This document shows positions 52,356 to 61,379 of a stretch of 64,000 bases of DNA, one piece after another; position 1 is the stretch's first letter; every line of letters begins with the position of its first letter. The stretch comes from UBA10347 sp905182135 (GTDB lineage: Bacteria; Actinomycetota; Acidimicrobiia; Acidimicrobiales; UBA10347). Location: positions 28,364 to 92,363 of the forward strand of contig CAWUSE010000031.1 of assembly GCA_963925805.1 (NCBI GenBank), given 5' to 3'. The notes beneath the pieces were generated by a model. The model ran no database searches. It was not told the DNA's origin and saw only the letters and a program-made list of their open reading frames with translations. Made by a program: the position numbers and the translations under genes.

Positions 52356-53336
52356 CTAGATAACCGTGCAGCCAAGCCTCGTGCTGAAGTCTGCGACTGC
52401 TGCCGCAGTGGTGCCAACAATAGTGAGTTGGCCGTTAGAGCGTGCGGCGACGGATTGAATGCAGTGGTCGGTCCAGGTTGACTGCACCAGGTACGAACGA
52501 CTCTCCGCGTTCAGTGTTCCCTTTGACCGAATGATGGACCGAGACTGGTTTTCGAACGTGTGCCGCAGGTCTGCCATCGAGATCTCTTCTGTCTGGCGGG
52601 CAGTCACCACAATGAGCTGTCCATCAGAGGCAACCATGTCACAGGCTAATCCCGCGCCAACTCCGGTGCCCGCTAGAAGGGCGCTGGATGCAGGCTTTGC
52701 CGTCGACGAGCAGACGACAGGCCGCCCGGGTGCCACGTTGCTGATCAACGCGACCACCTGATCCTGTTCTCTAGTGCCAAGACGGTCTGTCTTCGCCAGG
52801 ATCACAACATGTGCTGCCACTAGTTGTCGTGCAACAAGTCCTGCGGTATATGGATTCTCAAGCTGATGTTGAATTGCGACCGCATCAACCACCGAAACTA
52901 TCCGGTCGAGATGAGCTGTAGGACGAGCTTCGATGACCTGAGCGAGCGCGTAAGGGTCGGCGATACCGCTGGCTTCGAGCACGACAAGATCAGCCGCCGC
53001 AGCTGCGCCGTCAAGTGACAAGGCAAGGTTCTCAGAAGTCTGGCAGCAAGCACATCCATTCGTCAGTTCCACCTGCAGATCGGCGTTGTTGGCGACCAAC
53101 GACGGATCGAACTGCAGCGCCCCCACATCGTTGACGATTGCGTTGATCCTGAAGTTTGGCGGACCCGAAGTGAGCAGGTCGACGAGCAAGGTTGTCTTGC
53201 CAGCGCCGAGGAAACCTGTGAGAAGCACAACGGGGGTGGTTGTTGCTCTGGGTGCGGACCGATCCGGTCTATCTGGGCGATGGGCCTCGAGATGCATCTG
53301 CAGCGATGCCCACTGCTGAGTCAACGTTGCTGTCAT
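52356..53336 (-). CDS. CobW/G3E-family GTPase (metallochaperone)
   Basis: A 326-residue G3E GTPase. TPVVLLTGFLGAGKTTLLVD holds the P-loop GFLGAGKT (about 41-48), VNDVG the switch region, NGCACC the Cys-rich metal site typical of the COG0523 subfamily, VLEASGIADPYALAQV the hallmark E-x-S-G, and AKTDR the guanine-specificity motif in place of NKxD. These proteins deliver zinc or cobalt to client metalloenzymes. Its ATG overlaps the stop of the upstream amidohydrolase by 4 bp (ATGA at 53333-53336), which suggests the amidohydrolase is the client. The C-terminal CobW domain appears complete. Confidence 0.88.
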   Translation of the reverse strand: MTATLTQQWASLQMHLEAHRPDRPDRSAPRATTTPVVLLTGFLGAGKTTLLVDLLTSGPPNFRINAIVNDVGALQFDPSLVANNADLQVELTNGCACCQTSENLALSLDGAAAAADLVVLEASGIADPYALAQVIEARPTAHLDRIVSVVDAVAIQHQLENPYTAGLVARQLVAAHVVILAKTDRLGTREQDQVVALISNVAPGRPVVCSSTAKPASSALLAGTGVGAGLACDMVASDGQLIVVTARQTEEISMADLRHTFENQSRSIIRSKGTLNAESRSYLVQSTWTDHCIQSVAARSNGQLTIVGTTAAAVADFSTRLGCTVI

Positions 53337-55000
53337 GTTGGTACGCCGCCGAGGATCGTGTCGATCACATCGATGTTTCCAAGCTCGGTGGGAGCCACCT
53401 GATATGGATCATCGGCAAGCACCGTAAAGTCAGCCATCTTCCCGACCTCGATAGAGCCGAGCCGGTCATCGCGGCGCAGCACGTGAGCAGCGTCAATAGT
53501 GATCGCACGCAAAGCCCGATCGACCGAGATCCGTTCACCCGGGGCCAACACCGTTTCTCCATCGGCGCCTATACGAGTTACCGCGATTTCGGCGACGAGC
53601 AATGGCGACAGTGGCGTGACAACAAGGTTGAAATCAGAGTGCAACGCGAAGGCTGCGCCAGCGCGTTCGAGGCTGCCGAGGCGAGCCGTGGCCTCGGACC
53701 GATCCGGACCGAAACCCATGTCAGCATGCATTTGGGCACGGAACTTCACGAAATACGCGTTTACGCTCGCACACCCGCCAAGGGCTGCTAAACGCCGGGC
53801 CTGAGCTGTACTGCTCAGGCAATAGTGCTCGATGACGAACCGGTGGTCGAATCGAGGATGGTTGAGTAACAGCTTTTCAAGGACGTTGAGGGTCATGTCA
53901 ACCGTCTCGTCTCCGTTGGCATGTGAGTGGATCTGTATGCCCGCCTGCCAAAACGGAAGCATTTTCTCATACACGTCTTCCCACGGTGTCTGGCCGGTCA
54001 ACCCCTCCTCGCCGTCGAGGTAACCCGGGAAGCCGAGCCGCAGGGTCATCGAAGGGTAGGAACCGTCATTGACGAACTTGACACCGTGCGATGCCAGACG
54101 GTCGTCGCTGGCAGCCATGCGGTCGGCAAGGAAGTCGAACATATCCTTGCCATAGGAACGGTGCAGCGCTCCTTGCCACGGCACCATGAGCAACCGAAGC
54201 GGGAAGGTACCGGCATCGATGGCTTCGCGGTGTTGGTCCCACTCGCGCTCAAAGTCCTCGAGGCCCCAGATCAAGTCGGCGGTCGTGGTGATGCCCGCCT
54301 GCTTGGCAACTGCTCCCATGCGCTCGATGGCCTCGCGCCCAAAGCCGGGACGGTACACCTCAGCGGCTACAGGTTTGAATGCGGCAGCGGTGGCCGCCGT
54401 CTCCACAAACCAACCATTGAGACGACCATCGGGAAATCGCCCCAGACCGTGCAATGTCGTAGCCTCGTCCACGCCGATTAGCTCGATCATTGGACTATTC
54501 GCATAGACGATGTGAGGCGCGTAGGCAACAACCCACAGTGGCACAGTGTCACTTATCTGATCGAGCATGTCCCGATCGAGGTGACCTTGTTGAGTAGCTG
54601 GGTCATATCCCCACGCCGTAATTGGCGTTGGTCGTCCGTCGTCGCCGATTGTTGTTTCTGAAGCGAGACTCCGCAGTTGATTGAGGACTGCGTCTCGGTC
54701 CGGCAAGCCGGCGCGGACGCCGGTAGGCGATGCCGAATCGATTGGTCCCACGTAGTTCAGGGCCATATAACTGCCCGACATTCGCAAGTGCGTGTGCGGA
54801 TCGATGAACCCTGGCATCATTACCCGGTCGGCGTACGTGTCGTCGATGGTGTGCGCGTTGCGGCGCAACCACGGCTGCATCGACTCGATGGAACCCACAG
54901 ACACGATCCGACCGTCGGCAACTGCTACCGCATCGGCATGTGGCCGTCCCTGATCCATGGTGTGGATCTTTGCAGCGGTAAAGACTCGAAGATCATCCAT
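53333..55000 (-). CDS. YtcJ-like metal-dependent amidohydrolase
   Basis: A 555-residue amidohydrolase-3 family protein. MMPGFIDPHTHLRMSGSYMA has the H-x-H metal site, WGYDPATQQGHLDRDMLDQI is a family block, GIQIHSHANGDETVDM the second His site and LHSDFNLVVTPLSPLLVAEI the catalytic Asp region. RAITIDAAHVLRRDDRLGSI and KMADFTVLADDPYQVAP make the terminal sandwich. Homologues hydrolyse N-acyl or formamide bonds, but specificity is open. It is the first gene of a coupled pair with a CobW/G3E GTPase (4-bp ATGA overlap). ATG at 55000. Confidence 0.87.
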   Translation of the reverse strand: MDDLRVFTAAKIHTMDQGRPHADAVAVADGRIVSVGSIESMQPWLRRNAHTIDDTYADRVMMPGFIDPHTHLRMSGSYMALNYVGPIDSASPTGVRAGLPDRDAVLNQLRSLASETTIGDDGRPTPITAWGYDPATQQGHLDRDMLDQISDTVPLWVVAYAPHIVYANSPMIELIGVDEATTLHGLGRFPDGRLNGWFVETAATAAAFKPVAAEVYRPGFGREAIERMGAVAKQAGITTTADLIWGLEDFEREWDQHREAIDAGTFPLRLLMVPWQGALHRSYGKDMFDFLADRMAASDDRLASHGVKFVNDGSYPSMTLRLGFPGYLDGEEGLTGQTPWEDVYEKMLPFWQAGIQIHSHANGDETVDMTLNVLEKLLLNHPRFDHRFVIEHYCLSSTAQARRLAALGGCASVNAYFVKFRAQMHADMGFGPDRSEATARLGSLERAGAAFALHSDFNLVVTPLSPLLVAEIAVTRIGADGETVLAPGERISVDRALRAITIDAAHVLRRDDRLGSIEVGKMADFTVLADDPYQVAPTELGNIDVIDTILGGVPT

Positions 55001-55123
55001 GTCCCCACCATGTCATATAGGACAAGATCTCGGTACCCACTCCGATGCCCTTCGGGCTGGCTGCCAGGGTTCGCTGGGGCCATGAAGGACCTGGAGCCAG
55101 GCCGGACCGGTCAATTAACGTAG

Positions 55124-56086
55124 TTATCGGGTCAGTACGATCTTGCCGATATGGCCGCCCGTCTCGAGCCGTTGATGGGCTTGTTCGGCCTGTTCCATGG
55201 GAAACGCGGTGTCAAGCACCGGACGGATCGCTCCTGAGGTGACGTCGTCCCAGAACTGTGACTGCACCGCGTCGCGAATTGCTCGCTTCTCTCCAGACGT
55301 ACGTGCTCGAAGAGTGGTCGCCGTGAGAATAAGACGCTTAACGAGCACCGGCCCGAAGTTCACGTTCGCTTCAAAGCCGTCCTGGAAGGCGATATTACAG
55401 ATCCGCCCGTTCAGGTTTGCTGCCTCGATGTTGCGCTGGATGTAATCGCCACCGATCATGTCCAAAATGACGTCGGCACCTCCATTGGCTTGGACAACTG
55501 CGACGAAGTCATTGGTCCGATAGTTGATTCCGTGCGTGGCACCAAGATCCCTGCAGACCGCGGTCTTCTCGTCAGATCCTGCCGTAGCGAAGATCGTGCC
55601 AGCGTCTATTGATCGTGCCATCTGTAGCGCCATGACCCCGATACCGCTTGTTCCGCCGTGGACCAAGAAGGACTCGCCCGACTGCAGAACGCCGCGCATG
55701 AAGACGTTGGCCCAGACCGTCATCATTGCTTCGGGCAGGCACGCTGCCTCAGCGAAGCCCATGTCTGTCGGAATCGGGAACACAGAACCCGCCTCGGCAA
55801 CAGCCAAGTCTGCGTATCCCCCGCCCGTGAGTAACGCACAGACTCGATCGCCCACCAACCACTCGTCGACAGCTGAACCGACCTCAACGACCACACCCGC
55901 TACTTCGAGGCCAAGGATGTCCGAAGCGCCTGGAGGCGGGGGGTACAAGCCGGCCCGTTGCATCAAGTCGGCACGATTTAACCCAGCCGCCTTCACTTCG
56001 ATGAGGACGTCTGTATCGCCAACGTTTGGATCACCGACGGTGCCGAGTGTTAATGGTGAGTTGTCGCTGACGATGACTGCTTGCAT
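55124..56086 (-). CDS. NAD(P)H:quinone oxidoreductase (zeta-crystallin / PIG3 type)
   Basis: A 320-residue medium-chain dehydrogenase/reductase without zinc ligands. MQAVIVSDNSPLTLGTVGDP, VLIEVKAAGLNRADLMQRAG-LYPPPPGASDILGLEVAG with the PIG3-type NRxDxxQRxGxYPPPPGAS block, VHGGTSGIGVMALQMARSI for NAD(P) binding and HQRLETGGHIGKIVLTR at the end identify the PIG3/TP53I3-like quinone reductase group. It reduces quinones by one-electron transfer with NADPH. The ATG at 56086 is used. It is the last gene before a 105-bp gap to the sterol-desaturase-like gene on the same strand. Confidence 0.9.
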   Translation of the reverse strand: MQAVIVSDNSPLTLGTVGDPNVGDTDVLIEVKAAGLNRADLMQRAGLYPPPPGASDILGLEVAGVVVEVGSAVDEWLVGDRVCALLTGGGYADLAVAEAGSVFPIPTDMGFAEAACLPEAMMTVWANVFMRGVLQSGESFLVHGGTSGIGVMALQMARSIDAGTIFATAGSDEKTAVCRDLGATHGINYRTNDFVAVVQANGGADVILDMIGGDYIQRNIEAANLNGRICNIAFQDGFEANVNFGPVLVKRLILTATTLRARTSGEKRAIRDAVQSQFWDDVTSGAIRPVLDTAFPMEQAEQAHQRLETGGHIGKIVLTR

Positions 56087-56191
56087 TGTGGGCTCCTGTA
56101 CATCAGAGATCTGGGCTTCCCGATCCCTCTCGTAGCAAGCTACATCTTCAGTGTCCTAGCTCTGCAACGACTCGCTCCACAAGCACCAAAA

Positions 56192-57085
56192 TCAAGTGGT
56201 TGGCTGCCATCCAGGACGGCGGAACAGATACCCGAATCGGTCTCGCCAGTTCGTTGCTTTGGTGATATCGCCACCGAGCAATGCCCACTCTTGGAAAGCG
56301 ATGCTGGCTGGATTAAAGGTGTCAATATTCGTGGTCAGCCCATACTGAACACGCTCGACCTCAGGCTCAAATGTGCCAAAGAGTCGGTCCCACAAGATCA
56401 AGATGCCAGCATAATTCCGATCGAGATACTGGGCGTTTGTCCCGTGATGCACACGATGGTGCGATGCGGTGTTCATGACCCGTTCGAACGATGCAGGAAG
56501 GCGACCAATAGTCTCGGTATGCACCCAGTACTGGTACAACAGGTTCAGCTCACCTGCACGGGCAACTTGGCGCGTCGAGAAACCAACGGCGTACATCGGT
56601 AGAAACACCCAATGCGCAATGAATCCTGTCCATGACTGGCGCAGCGCCGTCGACAGGTTGTAGCGCTGACTGGAATGGTGGTTTACGTGTGCGGCCCACA
56701 ACACTCGGTGTTGGTGACTGAGCCGATGGTTCCAGTAATAGGCGAAGTCCCACACGATCACTGCCAGAGCGAATCCACCTACTCTCGAGCCAACGTGGCC
56801 GACACGTCGCTGATAGACCGCCTGGTCCAGCGGACCGAGCGCCTTGCCAGCGAAGCCGTTTATGAACAAGCTGCCTAAACCCATGGCAATGCTGGCAAAC
56901 GCATCTCGATGCTCGTAACCGACTGGGTCATCGACATTGCTCGCGTCGCTAGCACTGCCAGGCTCGGCGTGGGAACGGTCCCGCAACGATAGGTACTCAA
57001 TTGCGATAGTGGCCAGGAACACGGGTATCGCTGCACGCGTTGCATTCGCACCCAGCAGCCTTCCCAGGGACCGCAGCAGCTTCAT
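56192..57085 (-). CDS. Sterol desaturase / fatty acid hydroxylase-type membrane protein
   Basis: A 297-residue integral membrane di-iron oxygenase of PF04116. Histidine boxes are YYWNHRLSHQHRVLWAAH-VNHHS (HRxxH then HxxHH) and SHHRVHHGTN; hydrophobic segments around 15-30, 70-90 and 155-175 anchor it. LFGTFEPEVERVQYGLT follows the third His box as in alkylglycerol monooxygenase and similar bacterial members. It may hydroxylate or desaturate membrane lipids. It follows the quinone reductase in position but is read before it; a 63-bp gap separates it from the next gene upstream. Confidence 0.88.
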   Translation of the reverse strand: MKLLRSLGRLLGANATRAAIPVFLATIAIEYLSLRDRSHAEPGSASDASNVDDPVGYEHRDAFASIAMGLGSLFINGFAGKALGPLDQAVYQRRVGHVGSRVGGFALAVIVWDFAYYWNHRLSHQHRVLWAAHVNHHSSQRYNLSTALRQSWTGFIAHWVFLPMYAVGFSTRQVARAGELNLLYQYWVHTETIGRLPASFERVMNTASHHRVHHGTNAQYLDRNYAGILILWDRLFGTFEPEVERVQYGLTTNIDTFNPASIAFQEWALLGGDITKATNWRDRFGYLFRRPGWQPTT

Positions 57086-57148
57086 TCCAGCCGTCCATTG
57101 ATCTCGATCACGTCATTGAGCCTAGGAGAGTGCGCCAGACTCGAGTGA

Positions 57149-57529
57149 TTAGTGCACCGGGTCGCGGCGGGCCCGCTCTATGCGAAGCTCAAAGCCGTCG
57201 GTCTCGCCTTGGGTAGAGAGCGGAGCGGACCAGTGCTCGTCTAGCTGCCACAGCACAACCTGCACCTCGTCAAGCCACTCAGCAATTTGAAGTGCGTCGT
57301 TTATTCGCTTGCGCACGAATTGTGCTTCTGACACCGACGCAAGGTCCACGTCGAGCACAGCTGCATTGTGCGTTGTCGCCACGCCGCTAACAATCTTTAA
57401 CGCCATCTCGATGGCCTCACCTGTGATCGCATCGAGATTTCGATGCGCCTGACGCTCGCTCTGCTTCTGCTCCTTGCGGCGCACCTTCTTGCGTTGCTGT
57501 TTGTTGAGCACGCTGTCGCCGTTGGTCAC
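57149..57529 (-). CDS. Hypothetical protein, basic coiled N-terminus
   Basis: A 126-residue protein, unrecognised. The first 30 residues are very basic and helical (LNKQQRKKVRRKEQKQSERQ), followed by an acidic helical domain (EAIEMALKIVSGVATTHN, VSEAQFVRKRINDALQIAEWL). The GTG at 57529 lies where the basic helix begins; the open frame to 57763 overlaps the divergent adenosine deaminase gene and is rejected. The basic-then-helical layout suggests nucleic-acid association, but that is inference. It is divergent from add with 52 bp between the two starts. Confidence 0.6.
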   Translation of the reverse strand: MTNGDSVLNKQQRKKVRRKEQKQSERQAHRNLDAITGEAIEMALKIVSGVATTHNAAVLDVDLASVSEAQFVRKRINDALQIAEWLDEVQVVLWQLDEHWSAPLSTQGETDGFELRIERARRDPVH

Positions 57530-57581
57530 ATGGCTAGGGTAGAGCCACGAGCGGGTGGCTCCCCCGTCGTACGATGACCGC

Positions 57582-58637
57582 GTGACCAACGCTTTCCCTG
57601 TCGACTTCGTGCGGGCTTTGCCCAAGGCCGAACTCCACGTGCATCTTGAGGGAACAGTGGATGCAGCGACGTTGCTCCTGTTGGCCGAACGCCATGGTGT
57701 TGAACCTCCTGCACCGGACCTTGAAGGCGTCGAGGAGTGGTACAAGTTTGACGGGTTTCCCATGTTCCTTGAGCGCTACCTCGCGGTGCTGTCCCTGCTC
57801 CGCGACCCACAGGACTTTGCGTTTATTGCGGACCGCTATATGCGTACTGCCCACGCCCAAGGCGTGGTGCATCTCGAGTTCCACGTGTCAGCAACAGGCC
57901 ACGTAGCCGAGAATGGGAGGGCCTGGGCCCCAATCCACGATGGCATCGTCGAAGGCTGCAAACTCGCAGCGGCAACCACTGGGATGACCTGGGGTTTAAT
58001 CCCCGACAACTCGCCTCACCTTCCCGCAGCTGACTGTGCTCGGGCTATGGATGAGGTCCTCGGCCACGATCTCGAGCATATCGTCGCTATTGGAATGGGC
58101 GGACCGGCGGACAACTGGTGGACCGACGACTTCGCTTCCATCTATGCCAAGGCTCGGTCACTCGAGATACCCGGCGTATCGCATGCCGCTGAACACGGTG
58201 GGCCTAGCGAAGTAATCTTTGCCATCGAGCACTTTCAGGCTCAGCGCATCCAGCATGGTATTGGTGTCATGTCGAGCCCAGCAGCGGTGGCGCTACTGGT
58301 CGACAACGCAATCCCATGTGATGTGTGTCCCGGCTCCAACGTGGCGCTGCACGCTGTTGAATCCCCCGAGGCGCATCCGCTTCCTCAGATGCTCGAGGCA
58401 GGTATTACGGTGACCATTAGCACCGACGATCCTCCAATGTTTCAGACAAGCCTGCTCGATGATTACCAGCGTGCTTGGGACTGGTGCAGCCTCGACGAGG
58501 CCGGTATCGGTCAGCTTGCACGCAACTCGATCCAAGCGTCCTTCGCTTTGGAGACGAACAAGCAACAGTGGCTAGCGGAGCTGGACCAACGAGCGTTATC
58601 TGCAGCTGGGGGCACCACCGTTGGAGAACGCCATTAG
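57582..58637 (+). CDS. Adenosine/adenine deaminase family protein
   Basis: A 351-residue zinc hydrolase of the adenosine deaminase family. LPKAELHVHLEGTVDAATLL has the metal H-x-H, GVSHAAEHGGPSEVIFAIE the substrate-contact and metal His, RIQHGIGV the following His and TISTDDPPMFQTSLLDDY the catalytic Asp pair. It deaminates adenosine, adenine or 6-aminodeoxyfutalosine; the group cannot be told from motifs alone. Start GTG at 57582, just before the family N-terminus, is preferred over GTG 57555. It is divergent from the basic hypothetical gene and sits 113 bp before the convergent DHFR-like gene. Confidence 0.88.
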   Translation: MTNAFPVDFVRALPKAELHVHLEGTVDAATLLLLAERHGVEPPAPDLEGVEEWYKFDGFPMFLERYLAVLSLLRDPQDFAFIADRYMRTAHAQGVVHLEFHVSATGHVAENGRAWAPIHDGIVEGCKLAAATTGMTWGLIPDNSPHLPAADCARAMDEVLGHDLEHIVAIGMGGPADNWWTDDFASIYAKARSLEIPGVSHAAEHGGPSEVIFAIEHFQAQRIQHGIGVMSSPAAVALLVDNAIPCDVCPGSNVALHAVESPEAHPLPQMLEAGITVTISTDDPPMFQTSLLDDYQRAWDWCSLDEAGIGQLARNSIQASFALETNKQQWLAELDQRALSAAGGTTVGERH

Positions 58638-58750
58638 TTCTCGTGGCGCAAATCTGTGCATGTTGTGCGCCTTGGAGTGGAACACAGATGGCTTCACGGG
58701 GGATTTGGTCACCACCGAGGCCGTGCATTGAGCGAGGCGACGCGTCTGGC

Positions 58751-59299
58751 TCAAGGCCTAAGGTCGTACACGATGCGGTGCGATCCGTTGGCGTAGCTGT
58801 GTGTCTCGTGAACACGCATGGGTGCTGCGTAGCCCTCGGTAAATAATGGTCTGCCTGAGCCGATGGCTTCGGGCATGACCATCAAGTCCAGCGTGTCGAT
58901 GGCGTTGCCGAGAAGCCCGGCGGTCACGACTTGGCCTCCGCCGAAGACCCACAACCTTTTCGGGGTGGCTGCTGCGAAGGCGGTGATCGCTTTGGCTGTC
59001 GCTTTCGATGAGAACTGTACGTCGGCCCCATCGGGAACAACGAGGTCCTTGCGGCTCGTGAGAACCATCGTGGGATACGCCGACCATAGCCATCCCCATT
59101 CGACGGCTTGCTCATACGACGCACGTCCCATGATGATTGCACCGATCCCCTCCAGAAAGGCATCAAAGTCGAATTCGGGGATCGGGTGCTTCTCGAGATA
59201 GTCAACTTCGCCATCTTCTCGGGCCACGTATCCGTCGAGGGTGACGGCAAGGCTCGCGACGACGTCATCGACACCGACCGTTCGATTGTTCTTGCTCAA
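58751..59299 (-). CDS. Dihydrofolate-reductase-like / RibD C-terminal domain protein
   Basis: A 182-residue protein of the RibD_C (PF01872) reductase family. VVASLAVTLDGYVAREDGEV is the N-terminal NADPH-domain start, EGIGAIIMGRASYEQAVEWG follows, VLTSRKDLVVPDGADVQF, and LWVFGGGQVVTAGLLGNAID has the GGG nucleotide loop. Many actinobacterial members of unknown substrate exist alongside DHFR and riboflavin reductase. It is convergent with the add gene. The ATG at 59299 is used. No riboflavin or folate genes are adjacent. Confidence 0.85.
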   Translation of the reverse strand: MSKNNRTVGVDDVVASLAVTLDGYVAREDGEVDYLEKHPIPEFDFDAFLEGIGAIIMGRASYEQAVEWGWLWSAYPTMVLTSRKDLVVPDGADVQFSSKATAKAITAFAAATPKRLWVFGGGQVVTAGLLGNAIDTLDLMVMPEAIGSGRPLFTEGYAAPMRVHETHSYANGSHRIVYDLRP

Positions 59300-59691
59300 G
59301 AAGGGTCCTGTGGCTCGTGTCCAAGATCGGCCATAAATGCAGGGTATGTCGTCGCTCAGACGTGTTTCGTTAGCAGGACAAACGTAGCGCGGTTCGACAG
59401 CATCCGTTTATGTAGAACTCACCCAGGTCTTCAGATATCTTCTCATAAGCCTTGATCGAATTCGCCTTAAGCCTTGCAGAATCTTTCTAGATCGCTGTGT
59501 GAGTATGCGTTGGCACTAGCACCTGCGGCCTCATCTGCTAGGTCGGTTTAGTAGGCTGCTCCGGCCTTCGGGGAGCTGCTGCATGAAGCGGCTAGGAGCA
59601 GTAGCGGTAGCAGGTGCTAGTGAGATCGCGTTGGAGATCTTCATTACGTGTGCTCTCGGTCTGGCGGGCGTATTTGCCGGCCTCGTGACTG
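59300..59691. other. About 390-bp gap; one tiny hydrophobic ORF
   Basis: No recognised gene. An ATG at 59583 opens a 42-codon frame to 59711 (MKRLGAVAVAGASEIALEIF...) that could be a small membrane peptide, but it overlaps the end of the MOSC gene on the other strand and has no clear ribosome-binding site. It is convergent with MOSC. Confidence 0.35.
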
Positions 59692-60159
59692 TCATTTGTG
59701 TCCGTCGGTGACAGCACGTTCGACGCTGTCACCGACACTGATCGAGCCGGATCGGAGGAGCCGAAAGATCGTGCCAGCCCGGCGACGCAATGCCGTCCTA
59801 GCGCCAACGCCAATGTCGTCATCGAGCAACTTGCACGGCGCTGCGATCCGCACAACTTCGAGGAGGACACCATTGATCCAGATCCGGTTCCCAGGAGACG
59901 TTGGAATCTCGAAGCCGCTCAAGGTGATGTTTCGCCGAGTTAGGTCGTGATTAATGGGAGCCTCGAACACCGCTGCTGCCTCTGTCAGGTCTTCGAACGA
60001 CTGCACGCTGACGTGACGATGCTTGGTGCCGTGATAGCGGTCACCCACAAGACCCATGCCTGACTCAGCGTGCACCGAATACACGGACTTCATCGGGATC
60101 TTCCGGGCAGGTGACAAGTAAATGGCCTGCACCACTCCCCCACCAGATCGTGCGCTCAT
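59692..60159 (-). CDS. MOSC-domain protein
   Basis: A 155-residue MOSC (Mo-cofactor sulfurase C-terminal) domain protein. GGVVQAIYLSPARKIPMKSV is the N-terminal strand pair, GLVGDRYHGTKHRHVSVQSF is the family G(D/L)xxG...Q block, RRNITLSGFEIP follows and PCKLLDDD contains the conserved Cys that would carry a sulfur or bind Mo-cofactor. The ATG at 60159 overlaps the stop of the RdhA-like gene by 4 bp (ATGA). Such stand-alone proteins shuttle sulfur or Mo-cofactor. The coupling to a corrinoid/iron-sulfur protein is unusual and the link unknown. Confidence 0.85.
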   Translation of the reverse strand: MSARSGGGVVQAIYLSPARKIPMKSVYSVHAESGMGLVGDRYHGTKHRHVSVQSFEDLTEAAAVFEAPINHDLTRRNITLSGFEIPTSPGNRIWINGVLLEVVRIAAPCKLLDDDIGVGARTALRRRAGTIFRLLRSGSISVGDSVERAVTDGHK

Positions 60160-61370
60160 ACCGGCCACCATGTCTCGGCCATGACACGCTTTCCACCGCC
60201 AAATCTTCGGTCAAGCCGCAGCGCTAGTCGGCGTAACGGCGAGTCGGCTAAGCGGAGCCACGCTCGGTTGCGACGTTGAGTGTAGTCACGGGTGTAAGGG
60301 CATGCCCGTACGCAGACCGAGCAGTCGCTATTGATCTTGGTCCAATACGAGAAGCACTTTTCGCCATCGATGCTCCACTTGCGAATGCCCTTGATGTTGG
60401 ATTTGTTGTGGCGAGTCGTCGAAGGCGCAGAGTCGGGGATGGCTCGGCTAGGACACGCCTTTGAGCACGCGTTGCAAATAGTGCACATTGCCGCGACCCC
60501 AAACTCGATCGGGCGGTCCTTGGCTAGCGGCATATCCGTAAAAATTTTGCCGAATCGGACGCTCGTGCCGAACTCTGGCGTGATTACCAGACCGTGCTTG
60601 CCGTACTCGCCTAGACCGGCCTTGATGGCGTAGGGAATTGCAAGCGAGGTGTCGTTCATCGAGGCGATCGCCGTGTAGCCCAGGTTGCGAATGAACTGGG
60701 CAGTTGTCAACAGGACGACGGCATCTTGGGAGTAACCCATTCCGGTTGCGGCGCCACTTAGCGCAGAGGGCGCAGTTTCGATGAGTCGCTCGTCCATGGC
60801 CTGACCGATGACGATGACGGTGTCGACCTCGATAGGGAGGGGGTTGGGTTTGCCCTGACCGGTAGCAGCTGAAAAACGCTCGGTATAGGTCCAACGCTCG
60901 TCGTAGCCGGTTACGCCAACGAGGTCTGCCCCGGCTGTCTTGGCAGCGTGTTTAAGGAGTTTGGTGGCGTCTGCTGGTGGGCCGCAGTCCAAGCGTTGCT
61001 CGGCGCCCTCACGCAACATTGACAGCGGGTCTAGAAAACCATCACGACGATCGTCGTCTTCGTAAAGCTCGGCAAAAATGTCAGCGACGTGCCATGTGGC
61101 ATTTCGGAATGCGTAGTCGAGTTGCCTGAATCCTTTGGCTGCTCGCCAATTAGCAAGTGGTTGCCGGTACGTGCTGTAGAAGCGATCGGCCTTCTCGTCG
61201 CGTAACTCGGTGTTTCCACGTGAGCGGCTGAACACATCATCGACTTGGCTGAATCGTTCGAACTCGTTGTTTACCGCAAAGCCAGCGCTCGCGTCGGTGT
61301 CATCGGTGGCAACTCGAACAGGAATTCTGGTTCTTGCCCGTCGCCCGGCATCGTTACGTCCGGTGTGCAC
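60156..61370 (-). CDS. Reductive dehalogenase catalytic-subunit homologue (RdhA-like)
   Basis: A 404-residue protein related to corrinoid iron-sulfur reductive dehalogenases rather than QueG. FERFSQVDDVFSRSRGNTE matches the RdhA N-terminal YEPFxQxxxxFSR block; AIPYAIKAGLGEYGKHGLV, ITPEFGTSVRFGKIFTDMP and IEFGVAAMCTICNACSKACP match the corrinoid-domain and first cluster. Cluster motifs are CX2CX2CX3CP (Cys296, 299, 302, 306) and CX10CX2CX3CP (Cys339, 350, 353, 357), as in RdhA. There is no Tat signal. Start GTG at 61370, 9 bp after the CopD-like stop. It would remove halide from an organohalide in the cytoplasm; electron donor and substrate are unknown. Confidence 0.78.
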   Translation of the reverse strand: MHTGRNDAGRRARTRIPVRVATDDTDASAGFAVNNEFERFSQVDDVFSRSRGNTELRDEKADRFYSTYRQPLANWRAAKGFRQLDYAFRNATWHVADIFAELYEDDDRRDGFLDPLSMLREGAEQRLDCGPPADATKLLKHAAKTAGADLVGVTGYDERWTYTERFSAATGQGKPNPLPIEVDTVIVIGQAMDERLIETAPSALSGAATGMGYSQDAVVLLTTAQFIRNLGYTAIASMNDTSLAIPYAIKAGLGEYGKHGLVITPEFGTSVRFGKIFTDMPLAKDRPIEFGVAAMCTICNACSKACPSRAIPDSAPSTTRHNKSNIKGIRKWSIDGEKCFSYWTKINSDCSVCVRACPYTRDYTQRRNRAWLRLADSPLRRLALRLDRRFGGGKRVMAETWWPV

Positions 61371-61379
61371 AGCTGTTGC

